Part shown: in pieces, positions 36,801-51,207 of the stretch
Layout: every line of letters begins with the position of its first letter
Numbering within the stretch: position 1 is the stretch's first letter
Assembly: GCF_949628265.1 (NCBI RefSeq)
Contig: NC_088788.1
Location: 23,360,335-23,424,334 of the forward strand
Reading direction: 5' to 3'
Length of the DNA stretch: 64,000 nucleotides
Origin: Cloeon dipterum
Lineage: Eukaryota; Arthropoda; Insecta; Ephemeroptera; Baetidae
Translations under genes and position numbers: made by a program
Notes under the pieces: generated by a model
The model's input: only the letters and a program-made list of their open reading frames with translations
Databases searched by the model: none
What the model was told of the DNA's origin: nothing

Positions 36801-37890
36801 GTTTTTTCTAGCAATCACCGGCCGTTTTTTTCCATCTCGCCAGACAGCAGACACTGGTTCAAATCGTCACAATGCTCAAAATGGCCAGTCCGTTGTATTG
36901 AAAAACTTTGTGTGGGCCTTTAAGCTTGGTTTACTTTCAGCTCCATTCATTCTCTCTAGTATACACCTTGTCCCATTCAAACAATGCTTCACGCAAATTT
37001 GTATTATTCAATTTAATGGCCATCGCGGGTCCGCCGCATCCGTGTGAAATTCTACTTGCAAACAACAAATCATGCCAATAAAATAGGTCAATCAATAAAC
37101 CCTATTTCCAATTGATTAGTAGTTTCCTATCAAAATCCTTTCAATTTAAATCAATGAAGCATTGAAATTTATCTGCAATAGTTGTATTATCTTATCTTCA
37201 CCCCTCATTGATTTATTCATTGCGTATCTCTTTTAACATTATTATCTATGTTACAAATACGTCGCAGAAAAAAACAAGACACATATTATAAAGTTATCTC
37301 TTAAGACACTTTATTCTTAGTAGTGCTTTGAAGGAGAAAAGATGAAGGTAAAATAGGCGAGGTCGAATATTAGGCCCGTCCAAAATATATCCAAATTCTT
37401 TAAAAATGGAAACGACAAATTTAAAAACTTTTTTTAATGCGAGGAAAAAGGCAGTGGTAAAATATCCTCTCACGCCCAACCGACCCTTCTCAAGGACGAA
37501 TATTATCAAACGGGCAAAGACCTTAAACGGCAGCGATTGCCGATTACGCAGAATTCCTGTACCGTGGATAAAAATTTCATAACTTCATTTGCGCAAGTGC
37601 CAATTGAGTAATTCTAGCAATGCTGTTTTAATTGGACACGTGACTCGCCGAGTTTTGGCTAAAAATAATAACGTTATTCAAAACTACTGCCAGGCAAATT
37701 TGAGGCGTAAAAGCACACGTGGATGCAATTAAGCGGGATTCCCTAAACCAGCGAGATTTTTGCGTGGCTGCAAGGGTTTATAAAAAATGTGGATGACGTT
37801 GGACCGACTATTATTACTGAGCTACTTTTCCTCATGTTAAAATATTCCACAAATACGCACTAAACAGCGCTCACACGTAAGTCAGTGCAC

Positions 37891-37922
<32 letters not shown>
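37891..37922. repeat. CAG/GCA microsatellite
   Basis: An uninterrupted trinucleotide run of about ten GCA units lies in noncoding DNA. No open frame through it suggests a polyglutamine tract in a real protein. Confidence 0.9.
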
Positions 37923-38075
37923 TGGCGAAAATAGCAATTAAAGGTAGCAACTAACTAAAAAACATAATTTCTTATCGGCAGCATAAATTGACGCCATGCA
38001 AGCATGGAAAACGCACACTGGCTTTCGCTATTTTCCCTGTTTAATCTCATTTGAAACATCGCTGACTGCTTGCTT

Positions 38076-41000
38076 TTCCTGGAAACGGCGCAGAGCGCGA
38101 CTGCTGCCACGGTGTACGCAACGCTATAACAACAAAAAATAATAGCAGGTCATGTGCGCGCTTCACCCATGCCTGTATCAGAGATTATGAGTAACTTTTT
38201 GTACATTTATGCTCCATAGGTTTCGCTTTGTTGAGCGCATTATAATGAAAGTAAAAATTTTAGATTTAATTTAAAACATTTTTAGTTAAAACTTATCACC
38301 ATGAGAAATTTGAACCTAATCCCACCCACTTTGAAAACATCTCCATCTGAAATTACAGTTACGGGAAATCTTGATTCAAATATGTGATAAGGTTTTTCAT
38401 GCTAAATGTTTGATCATCAGAATAAATAGAAAGATTGAGTTTATCTCCCATTATACAGGGAAATTAAGATTAATCTTATCTTCGCTGGCTATTTCGTACA
38501 AGTTCGCGGATCAAGGTGATCTTAAATCAAGAACACAGAAAGATCAACGATAAAAATACACAATATTAGTTCAGACCGTAAAAAAAGTGTAAACTGGAAA
38601 ATTTTGAATGACAAAGCAGATTTAATAGCACAAGGCTGGTTGATTAGCTGGCAAACGAGGTTTTGCGAAACCAGACTTTGTCCATATGATGTTTTACATA
38701 ATAAACACAGAGCGTTCTCTTTTGAAGTGAGTTGTTGCAAAGGAATTTCTCAGAAACGAGACAATCTCGAGGCAGGCAATTTATCTCATCCGCCTAGAGT
38801 TTAATGCTCTAGTCTTATTAGTCTTTCTCGTCTTTCTGGAGAAATGCAGCTTCAACCACAAAGCAACTGCTGCTTTCGATGTGAATATTACATCAAAAGC
38901 TTTTTGCATATTGCTACACAGCAGGCTACATACATGCGGGTGAATCGTTCAGCTAGGCGCTTTCCATTCTAAATGCACGTGCTATATAATCCCTTTTTAG
39001 GCTTTCCTGAAGTTAAAAAATTGCAAATGAACAGAGATCCCTGTGGAAGGAATAATCTCCTAACCAAGAGGTGGGTGGTACAAATGATTTTTTATATTTG
39101 TTATAAGGTCACGTGCGGGTACATAGCAAGGGTGGACTTTAGAGCACGCGTCAGTGAATAATAATACGGATAATACGCGCATGTGTTAGTTCCTTTATTG
39201 ATTAGGGAGAAAATATTATAGTGCGATAATGTGTACTAGGGTCAAAAATAATTCCAGGAAACTGAGAGAGCACAAGTCACATTATTTACTCGTAACACAC
39301 AAACATAGGAGTACTATTTACTATTTCCAATTAAAAATATGAGTAGTGCAGCACAATATAATGCGCAGCCTTGCTGTCGAGCGAATATTTTGTTTGAGAA
39401 AGAGATAACAATCGTTGCCCAATGTTTATGTTGTGAAGCACTCTCATTAATAATTTATTTATTTATTCATTACCTGGACTCAACAATTCTCAGAAAAGTT
39501 TTGAAAAAGATTGTCTTGTTTATTTAAACGACTAAAACGCGTTCGAATGTTCGAAAGAATACAATTTGATAACCTAAATGAACAAAAATACACCTTTGTT
39601 TTATTAATCATTTTACCAGTAACAATTCCGAGAAGCATTGTTTCCAAGAAAATGTCATAATCGCTGGAAAGCGAGCTTTAGAGCGCACTTCACTGAATAT
39701 TGGGAAAATTTATTTCACATAATGCCTCTGCACTTTATTTAGTAATATTATGTTGGCAAAGGGCGCTCCCGTAAGCAGATCTGCCGTCAAAGAAATAAAA
39801 TTATGGCTGGTTCGCGTGGCATATGGCATTTGCATGTTAAGACCACCTAAATTAATCCAGGAGGCTCTATATATGTAGCATGTGGATGACGTACACTGCG
39901 TGCACATATATTCATGAGCTAAGTACTTACAGTACATTTCTCTTCGAGAGAAAAAAAGATCACGTGCACGAATTTCCAGCGAAATGTGTATCAAGAACTA
40001 GAAGAGAAAGTTGAATAAAATCAAAATAGCCGAGTTTGAGTTCCTTGACGGACAGCGCGATATTTATAGCTACACGTGAAACGTTCACGCAAAGCAAAAG
40101 GCGAGTTAAGTGATTTTTACAACATCCGTTGAGACAATTAGACAAATCAAGCTAATGCTCGATTATAAAGACTTTAAAGCATGGAGAGCACAAAATTGCT
40201 GGTTAAATAAGTTTCATTAAAAAAATTAGCTCATACTTTGCACGATTTAGGAGACACGAACGCATCTTTTTCTTGTTCGGCGTACCGCTTTCGCTAAAAT
40301 ACATATGGGTATACGACGTCCGTGCGTGCACACTGTTCCTATAATACGCGTTCGTTGAATGGGCCGCCGCCATGATTCCTGGAAGGTTGACGTCAATGCG
40401 CATACCTCGTATTTTGCTTTTGCACAAACCCTTCGTAGCTATAGAGCCGCTGTTGCTGTTACAGTCGCGCGCGCTGCTCAGCTTCTCTGCTTGTGTCATT
40501 CGAGCTCATGTGGGTTTTGCAAGGCGAGTGAAAACTAATTGAGCAGGCTGCGTGCTGCAGATTTATTTTCCTGACAGTGACAACCGCTCGGAGTAGACCA
40601 AACACTTTTGTGTTAGGAATATGGTTGGGGAGTGTGAGTGATTCGTTCGATTTGTATTTGTATTCAATATGAAAAGCAAACAAACAAAAGAGAAGCAGTC
40701 ACAGTAAAACCAAATATAGTGCATTCCATTAAATTCATGCAACGAGTTTTTAATATCGATTTTTTACGATTATGAAAAAACCTGCATTTTTTATATGCAG
40801 TGCACTGATAAAACCGTTTTTACCAATTTCGTGCAGGCATGAGAGTTCGACCAAAGTCATATGCCAGTCATACGAAATATGAATTTAGTAAAATATTTTA
40901 TTTAAAAAATTGCATGAACTTCACTTTACCTACTTTACCCTGAACACATTTTATATCGTGAAAAATCCATTTGATGGCAAAGTAATTTGCATTAAAATTA

Positions 41001-44000
41001 AGATGCATAATTATGGTATAAAAATAATTTTTATGCAATTCTTGCGCAGGAAATTGGTAACAATTGACTGGTAAAACCAGGTGGTGGAAAAGACCGGGCG
41101 ATAAAAAATACAACCTGGTGAGCACAAGCTAAGAATAAAAAATTAAAATTGAAAAGTGCATTTTGGTTTACTTAATTTAAATCTGAAAATCAAAATTTAC
41201 TTAAAAGTCACCAGTGATCAACATTAAACAAGATTGCCCTCGCCATCAACATATTTAAATTAACAAGTTTGTATGAAGATTTAAGATTTTGATGAAAACC
41301 CGCACGAGATAAAAAGAAAGCATCCTGTGTGACGCCCCTTATTTAGCCATTATCCCATACTCGAATCAATGGCATTGAGGAAATTCAAAGCAGATCACTG
41401 ACCTTTCACCTTTAACAACCCCGAAAATAATGATTTATAGGGATGAACTTCCAGGAAATATGTATACTATTATGGTTTATGGTACACCTTTTAAGAGATA
41501 AATAATATCTCAACCTATTGTATGAGGGTGTAAAAATCCTAAGAATGGAATGAATGGAGATAACAATGTTGAGAGAGTACATAAACTGTTTACACCCTAA
41601 AATTTCACAAGAAATGCACAAAGAACCCCTGGCATGAGGTCTCTTCCCGCGAAAAAGCTTCAATAGAAAAAGGGGCACGCGGACACATGGAAGGTACGTA
41701 AGCATAATGTTTACTGAGGAGCCCATTCCGCGAACCACACCGCTTAACAGCAGTTCCGGGAATCGCTAGCATAACCACCTCCCGACAAGGCGAGCAGCTT
41801 TGTGGAACCACTTATACCTCGTTTGTATATCCAAAATAACAGGCCCTAACAAAGAGAGACGAGAAAGGCGATAGTTCTATGGAATGAGAGCACCTACCAT
41901 CTGAAATAATGAAGTAAAGATACGATCTTCATCCTGATCGAGACGAAATTCAGTCATTTTTCAGAAAGCAATGAATGGACACAGCAACCTGCAGTCTATC
42001 TTTTTAAAGCAAACTATTTCAAGGAAAGTGTGACGGTTATAACAATTATTTTTATATTTTAAATTAAAAATTCTAAATAAAATTACAAATTTAATTTTAA
42101 TTTAATGACAAATGATTTTACTAGCATCATAAATTGAGTGATATTTCCGTTTGAATATGTTTGTGCAACGGGTATAAAATTGAATGCCACACTAATGGGG
42201 CACAAGGCTGGATCGAATCTTGACAATATACATATATGTGTATATTTGGTCATAGTAAGACACACAGAAATTGATTTGATCTGGTTGAGTCTGTGTTCTT
42301 ATTTTACAACTCGCGGCTGCTGAGTTTTCTCATTTTGAAGGCCTCTTCTTGGAATACGACCGTTTGCGAAACATGCGTGCAAAATTTATCTTTTCACAAG
42401 AAGCTAGCCAAGTGGTCGCCGATAGTGAGATGTGGAGTACTATTTACAATCCAATCAAATCTTGATTACCAATTCTAAGCGGTTCCTAGACCTCTAGTGA
42501 GTGACAATCTGAAGCCACAGAAATACATAGTCCTCGTAACCTTTTTTTGGGTTTTTTTTCTGAAGGTTATGATATTTCATTCTGAACTTGACCATCAGAT
42601 TTAAGATTAGCTTATCAAGAAAAGGTCCCCCAGTTTTTCCCGCCAATCAAGTTACCCACCTCCAATGCAGCTGTTGCCGGATACAGAAATTTCCGATTCG
42701 CAGAATTGCGGCTAATATGAATAAATAAGCAGGTACGGGAGTGCAGCAGGTGCTGTTGGCCTTTGCGAAGCGATTTCCACCGCACAATATCTCGTACAAG
42801 GACTACTTAATCCTGACTGCGACGAGACGCGTGTAACGTTTAATTAATGCTCTTTGAGCGCGGCATAGAGAGATCATCAGACTCCGTGTACGTACATAAA
42901 GCCAATAGCCTTGGGGTGCGATATCACACAAAGCCACGGGAGAAAAGCGGAATTAAACTGTTTCCATTTAGCCGCTTCCGAGAAGTGCAGCGTGTAACGG
43001 AAAAGATTGAGCAACCATTTACTGTGAAAATGTCCACATGCTCAAAAACGGTACGGCTTATGGCAGAAGCAAATAATTATCAAAATAAATAGAAACAAAC
43101 GGGCCCATTTTCGCGGAAAACAAAAATTAAATATAATATTTGGTGATTGTAAAGGAGAAAGGAGCATAAAATTCATGAATTTAAAAAATAGCTCTGCTTT
43201 ACAGCGTCTGCAAACTCACACGAGATTGTAAAATAATTTAGAAGTAACTAAAACTTATGTTTCTAATATCTTGTCTAATTAGTAGGGTTTTAGTAAACGC
43301 TAAAGTGGCGATAATTTGATTACAATGTTTGAGCTCACGTTGTTTTCTTACGTCACGTTTTAATATGTGTCTAACAGCCAAATGATTTTCATGATAACTC
43401 AAATATAATATTGTTTTCTAGTGAGCCCATTGTGATTTCGTTCCATATTGCAAAATCTATGTGATAGCTGCTTCCTAGAAATTTGCATGACGCACTAAAT
43501 CAGCTTCACTGTGCCATGCAATCTATAAAATAACAGCAGTTTGCAGAAAAGAATGTTATCATCAAAAAATCTTCAATAAAAGCCATAAAGTTGCTGCAAG
43601 CCTATAAAGCACACACAGCAGGAAAAGTGCACGCAAGCTTATTTGAAAGTGACATCAGCAGAATTCAGTGAAAGTGCCCTAGCCCTTATCTTTTCACTGT
43701 CAAACACACACACCTTTTCTCGAGCGCATTCTTAGTAATTGGAATTGGTCTGCAAACAAACACACATGGTTCCGATCGGAATGGACAAATAAAGCCGTGC
43801 GTGGCCGTCTGCGGGTACCGATCGATCGATCCATCGTTTCGAAAATGAGTAGTCGCGCGCGCATTATTATGCAAGTCGTCAACGGGTTATCTATTCCGCC
43901 GATCGTCATGTGGCTAAGCAGCTATTTTATTGTTCTCAGAATCGGTTAATTATGAACGCCATTTCATTTTTCCAAGGAAGTGGGTCGCTTTTCTAATTCG

Positions 44001-44300
44001 TCGGAAGTGGAGCTCATGTTTTTTTCCGATAAAACGTGTGATTTCTGAACAGGTAGTAAAATAATTTTGCCCCTCTTGATGTTAACCCATTTTGGATTGG
44101 AAAATAATTTGTATTTGACTGTGCGAAAATTGCGTGAGTTTCACAGTGTGTCACTTTTTCCCTTTTGTAAGCAATAATATCTGGAATTTCAGAGTGAACA
44201 CGAGTTTGCCGGCTTGGCTTCATATTATGTACTACGGCGAACGCGCTTTTACGACTTATTGCGTTTTGACATGCAGAGGCATTCCTTGCTTTTCGGGGAA
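38076..44300. promoter_or_regulatory. Densest STAT-site subregion
   Basis: Twenty-one of the strict or near-strict STAT palindromes and several looser ones fall in 6.2 kb. Close pairs occur at 39,626/39,642 (16 bases apart), 40,351/40,376 (25) and 41,726/41,754 (28, including TTCCGGGAA). Paired sites favour cooperative STAT tetramer binding in other animals. No gene overlaps this subregion. Confidence 0.55.
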
Positions 44301-47300
44301 ATTTCAGCGTTGGAAACTAGGAGCTCGACGTGTTCAACGGAAGTTAAAATAAATGCAGTGTCAGAATCGAACCCCTTTTTGGAGAGCTGCTTTCGAAACA
44401 CTTCTCAGGAAACAAAACAACGGAAATTCATAGGAACTGGACAGCTCCGCTAAACTTTATGAGGCGTGGAATTGTGAAACGTATTTTCCGGGTATTTTTT
44501 AAAAGCCGTGAAATTATTTATGTAATTTATGTTTCCTTGTCAACAACGGTTTTGCTGCTTTTCCTTAGTGACAACCAAAGTGTGGTTGCATTTACCGATT
44601 ACTACATACAGCTTTTAAAATAACATCGTCAAATTCAACGGCCACGTGATATTGAACATGCTGCATTCCAGCTCATAAAAACACGGGTGGCAATATGACA
44701 ATGTATTTTTTTACTTTTGTTTCAGTCTGCAATCAGAGTTTAAGTGTGATTCGAACATGGGTGAAGGACAAATAATTTAAATTAATAACCCCCCGAACAA
44801 CTGGTGCTTCTAAAGAGCACGTGTCGTGCTATCAACGGTGGGTGCAAAAGAAAATAAACATTGCTGATTGTGAATGAATCGTACTCACTGCTGTTTTGGT
44901 GAAATGGTGACGGATTGTTTTCAGCTTCGATCGCGAAAACTCCGATATCTCTCCATAGATTCGCTGTCTAAAAATCGTCGAAATTTGTTGCGCAGCAGCT
45001 TGAATAATGGGCAGGTGTAGCTTGTCAGAGGGAAACACAGCATGCAGCACACACCCCACACAACACGCCAGACGCTGGACTGGCAACAGCAAGCCAGGCG
45101 GGGCAGATAATGAAGAATGAGCTTCGCGTCCGTGTTGTTATTCTTGCTGGCTGGCAGCAGCGTACGCAGAGCCCTCTTCAGTGATTTGTTTCCCCCCTCC
45201 CCTCGGCGGCAGCATTATCGGCCGTAGTTTCCCAGAACTGCAATAAACAAGTTCAGCTGGGACTTTCAGGAATCCACTGCTCTCCGCGAAGCTCTAATAG
45301 AAAACCGACCCAGCTGCCCGTAGGAAGGGGCACTATATTTATATCATATACACACATTTTAATGTAGATAAAAATACTCAAGCTATCTCGCAGCGGCTGT
45401 CTAATGTCTGTGCTGTGCCCTTCAGCATCAATGATTTTTGATAAAGATTTTTTCATTCTACAAATTCTAGCTTCAACAAAAAGATTGATCTGAAAAGAGA
45501 CAAAAATGACACCAAAAATTCGGCGTGTATGACAAAGATAATTTTACCAGGCCAGTGCATGTGCAATTTATTTTTTATTTTTTTGAGTAAAACAAATTTT
45601 CAAACAAGAAAAAATGAATTATTTGAGGGACAATAACTTCAAAGTTATTGAAAAATATTGTACTTTTAAATAGTCCAAAAACCGATTTTTGGATTGAGCG
45701 AAATCGTGTCGGTCATAAGGGCACAATTCTGCAGAAAAATCAATAATTTGCAGCAAGCTGCCAGCATGTCTCATTATTTCGACACTATAAACTCAAACTC
45801 TGCTAACAATAAGGTATTATTTCTAATCGCTTTAGACCACATCAAGGCGGTTTATGAATCAGAATGCTTTAAAAGTTACTTGAAGTGATTTTTAGACAAT
45901 ACAAAGCGTAAACTATAGAGATGGTGAAGGGTGGTTACAAAAGAGTGTTGGTACAACCAGATTTATGTTGCAAAACAAAGCATCATCCAGCCGCCGGACT
46001 TGGAATAAGGTCAGAACAGGCGAAATCGGACTGTTGCAACTACATTCCCGAAACTGTTATCTTCTCTGAATCACACTGATTGTGCGATAAAAAAAGTGAC
46101 GGCGACGAAACGCTCCGCACTAGGTTATTAAAATCAAATTTCCGGAATTCACCGTAATTCCGCCGCTGCACAATAATAAAAGTGGTCCCTAATTCTCGGT
46201 GCGGTCGCTTTCTATACTTATATTTAGAGAGGCGAATTATGTAAACAAACACATTAGAAGAGGTGCATTTCTGTCATGATGCCGTCCGCTTTTCTTGGGA
46301 GCAGTAAAGTCATTTCGCAGAAGTGTTGCTGCGGTTTGTTTATTTTCTTAAACGTGTGTTAGTTGATTAACCCTTCTCGCCTTGACAAGAGTAGCCCCAT
46401 TATTTCGCAGAGTATTGAGTGAGAAACAACTACAGTATATGGCAACAATTTGATAAAGCAAATTCAAATGCGCTAGCAAGAAAATTAAAAGGCAAAATTT
46501 TAAAATAATAAATTGCTCTTTTGTTAATATATTTTCTAATCTAAATTTAAATACGTAAGACAGTATTTTAGCCGAAAAACTTGTCAATTTCGTTCCTCGT
46601 TTTTTTTCGTTTGCACACAGCCTTTTACAAATTCTGACTTTCATTTGAATAAATATGTATTTGGCTTTGAGGGCTTTCCTAGAATTGCAAAATGGGTCTG
46701 CACAAAAGCTTCACGGCCAAGCGACGACGGAGAAAAGTTGGATTATAAAACAGCCCGGAGAAAGCAAAAAGAACATTATCCTGCTCATACGTGCAATAAA
46801 AGATCAGATAAAATCGCTCATGTGCAAATATAAAAATACTAAAAAAACGCTCTCTTTTGTCTTGTGGAAGACAATAAAACATCGTGCGCCACGGCTTGAG
46901 ATGAACCTATATGCGGTTGTTCTGCTCAACAATCACACGTATATTTTCTCTTAAATATAAAGAAGGAAAGGTCTGGACACGTCTTAGATGTACCTCCCAT
47001 GCATTTTCACGACGTGACTTTAAATTGAATTCGTAATAAATAAATTTAGTTACCTCGATATTTTCTAGAATTCCTAAGTACAGAAATTGATATCAAGATT
47101 TTTATTTCTCGAGTTTTATTTTACAATATATATATATTGCACAACCAGCTAAAGTATTAGTTAAGAAAATTAAAGCTTAAGCAATTGCAGATCAATCGAA
47201 CCGAGCATAATACTTTGTATTAAGCGTATTCAATGGCAATGATGCAATTTCAATTTTTTTATGAATTAGGTTTTTAACGAGACTATTTGGAATCCAAAAG

Positions 47301-50292
47301 CTTTTCAGTAACTAATATTTACAGAACTAATTCGTTGAAAAATAGTTTTCAGGAAAAGTGTTGCTTTCTTACTTAATAAGATCCTGGAATGGCCTCAGAG
47401 GGAACACAAATACGAATTTAACGATTTCCCAGGGTGCAGCTGGCACAAAGCGAACAAGAGAGAGGGAAAGAGACGCTTTACCAGGAAAGGTGAGCATGAT
47501 GAAATGTATACAACTGCAGGCTTTATCAACGGTCCTCATCTTTTCATACAAATCGACTAGACAAGTGACCAAATTGATTACGCCTGTGAACAAAAAGGGT
47601 GGGTTCCAAATTGGAATAAAAAATTATGCTGCGTCGACAACGGCGAGAGAGCCGAAATTCTGAGAACCGCTTTTGTGTAAAGCTTCATTAATCCTCTCAG
47701 CTCGGCATGAAGCTTTTTAAGCTGCATCTGGACGAATATTGCGCCTGCCGCCACCAGAGAAAATTCATCCAGCTTTTTTGATCCGCTCATCAATCCACTC
47801 TGAACCTTTTGATGTTGCCATTGATATTCTAATTGGTTATTCCTGGAAATCTGCTGTGCCAGCACAGATGATTTTGTTTTGTGTCAGAACTGGCTCGTTG
47901 TTCGCCGCCACAGGAGTTCGCGCCTAACTTTTATCATCGTTGCATTAAAATTAGATAGTGACATGAGCGTTAGATTATTAGTGTTTCATAATTTAAGATG
48001 TTGTCAACGAAGACTTGGCTAGCTGACGATCAATTCTAAGAAACACATTGAAAATTACTGCTTTCCTATGTGGTTGCATACCTTAATGTTAAACAACACA
48101 TTTAAAAAATTCATTTTGAAATTACGTCTCATGGCTTTTAAGAAACCATATATTCAAGGTATTCAAAGAAGGATAAATAATAAGAAACGGATTTGTTATA
48201 ACATTACAAACTTGAAGAAATCTTGGAATTCTTGTATTTTTATGCTTTTTATCTTGTTTTCTTTATCTCAATCAGCTAAGCTATTTTTAAACCGCTATAT
48301 CCCTCAAAGCGTTTTTTTTTTAATTTTTCCTTTTAAATTTCTTATCATTGCTACATTTTTGAATAGGTAAAAATACGGTATATGCTGCACCCGCGTGGAA
48401 ATTGGATTAAAATTTCTGCAGAGTAAAGGAACGGCGATTACGTGTTCCGATTTGCGTTATTTAAGTTTCACACTGAATAGAAGCATCCATTGAGTTGAGC
48501 ATACAGTGGCAATGCACATGTGGAATATTTTGCCGCAATTATCCGTCAGTCAAACAGAATACCGCTGCTACTGGTAATACTAATTGCCATTATTACCAGG
48601 AATGTGCTACACAATTAACTCTTTAGAAGCAAATAACGAGCGAAAATGCTCTCACTGTTTCGTCTGTCGCACGGCAACTGAGAAAAAAGCAAGTGGAAAT
48701 AATTGCAAATTAGGCAGAATAGTCTTTGAAAAAGAGAACATAGCCGCTCAACAGCAGTGGTCTGGAAATATGTGTCATTATCATTTTAAGCTCGCCTGCC
48801 ACCAAATTGACTTGCAAACCTCACCGATTCGCAGAAGAAAGACACAATTTATTAAAATTTCTGGAAATAGGAGCAGTGAAATCGTGTGAGGTTGAAAAAG
48901 TTATTGGTTAATTTTCTGCAAGGGGGCTCAGAAAAAATTTAATGGGAAAAATGAATCCAAGAAAAATTGCATTTTTTAAACATATAATTTAAACAATAGA
49001 TCTAAACAACTGTTTTTATATCAAGATTGTTGGTGGCTTGAAAACTCAATATCTATAATTAAAGTGGAATGATACTGGGCAACAATTGAAAATTATTTAA
49101 ATTATTAGATGCCTTAAGCAATTGACCGATAAACAATTTGTTCAACGATTTGAAATAATAAAAACATGACCTTCCTACAATAAAAATTCAAATTTTGCCA
49201 ATTTTCTCCAAAATTTACAGCGCTTGACTACATTTTCTTGTCACATTCCGATTCCTCTCGTCGAGATCTGTCCAACGGTGTATGCCGCTTATTGGGGAAA
49301 CTCTTGGTTTTGAAATTAAATCGGATTTCAAGTAAGGAGACAGCCCTTACCATTTGGAAAGCACAGTAACTTTCCAGCCAATTTTCTCGAATAATTACAG
49401 CGCTTCTTAGGTCAATTTAGGCTTTAACTGAATCCTAAGGGACGAGTTTATGTATTGGCAACAAGCATTTTCCAGGCTTTTCCAGTATCATTCCTCTTTA
49501 ATTGATCATAAAAACATTATTGCATAATTTTAAAACGAGGAGTTGTTAATTTGGAGAATGAATATTGGTGAATACACGTAATTGATTTTTTTAATTTTAC
49601 ATTTTTTAAGAATTCTCATTCAGGGCCACGCTCGATCTGCTTTGTTCAGATCCTTAACCCCTTCAGGGCCAGCCAAACTGATATTTTCAGTTACTCACAA
49701 CCCTCTGAATACCGAAAAAAACGTAAGTTGTCCCCCAAAAAAGATATCATCGCGTTCGACGAATCCTTAAAGAATGCAACTCTTTAACCTGCCAAAAGAC
49801 ACGTCAAAATCTCTTGCAGCAAAAATTTAATACTGAATTCGACGTTCAGCTACGATCGCAATGCACCCGTAAAATTATACGGAATCCAAAATAATAATAA
49901 CCAGGTTAAAATCTAAAAAAATACCCTCAATGTGAGGAATTTAAAAAAAACTAATGAAAATTCATGTTTATTTAGGCTTTTTAATTAACCTAAAGGGAAA
50001 TCAATGTTCTAACTTGCCATTTCCCTTCCCTCACTTGTTATTAATCTTCATTCTGATTAAGTGTAAATTTTGCCTTTGTTGCCCTGCTCACACCACTCTT
50101 TTGCACCTGAGCATGCATTTTAGTTGGTGACTGGGTGCAAATATGAAAGTTTCTTGCTCTTATACTCAATTTATAAGATTTGAATGCAAAGCTGCACGCA
50201 ATCATTTCTGTGGGAAACATTAAAGACGGATAAAATTCTAGCTCTCAGGTCTGATGCATTTGCCGCGAAGCTTTGTTCATTCTGCCATAAAA

Positions 50293-51207
50293 TTCGCTGA
50301 ATAGAAAACACTAAAAAAATGCTTAAATCCAGACTTTTCCCGTTTCTGAGTAGTGGCATTATGCAAATGAGCTTTTTGTTGCACTGAAAAGAGAATGGCT
50401 GATGTAATCATCTCGCTAGCACCTAAATGGCCGATTCCACGAATATCTCTGAATATAAAAAAGGAATTATATCAAACAGCGAATCATTTTTCACAGAAGA
50501 GGCCGCATTTCTTTTCACATACGGCGATGCAGCATAAAACAAAACTCATGTCATCGACGAGAGCTAAATTGATGTGTGGCCGCGACCAAAAATATTTCGC
50601 GCACGCAGCGCCCTGTAAGCGCTTTTTCCGAGAAGAATGTGAGGCAAAGGTGTTTGGTAGCCTCGCGTTTTAAGCAGGATCGGATCAGGCTTTTGGTGAA
50701 GAGCTAGAAATTAAGGAAAACCGAAAAACTAGAAAAATCCAAATCCAGCACGTTTTAAATGCAACAGCAAGTTGAATAAGTGTAATTGCTCTATAGCAAG
50801 CAGACAATATGTGTGACAATACAATCCCCTTTACTTACAAAATAAACTTAACAACATTTCTCAGAAGAAACCCCCTACACGCAATGATCAAATAGTTTTT
50901 CTGAGAAAATGCAGAGAATATGATTTTGAGCCATTCTATTGGCACAGTTCAAAGACATTTAGGTTTATGTGTCCAAAGTTATTCCCAACAAAGGGCGTCC
51001 CACACCCACAGAGAACGTAAGTTAAAAGAGGGCGATTTTCTTTGTTGTGAAATTTCCGGTGAAGAAGGGTCTGTTTTTATGCCCCCACTTTTTTTATCTT
51101 TTTCTGTGAAATAAATGGTGATACATCGATTTTTCTTTTGTTGAGCTTTACACACGTGACAAAATATTTATATTTTCAACACAAAAATGTTCGAAACGTT
51201 CTAAGAA
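50293..51207. promoter_or_regulatory. STAT-site subcluster
   Basis: Eight TTCNNNGAA palindromes occur in about 0.9 kb: 50,293, 50,435, 50,490, 50,626, 50,868, 50,899, 51,102 and 51,199. They include TTCCGAGAA, TTCTCAGAA and TTCTGAGAA, and two lie 31 bases apart. The surrounding sequence is AT-rich and noncoding. Confidence 0.5.

Noticed and set aside
36850..36870. GGTTCAAATC resembling a tRNA T-loop
   Set aside because: No matching acceptor stem, D-arm or anticodon arm could be drawn around it. No tRNA, rRNA or CRISPR array was found in the window.
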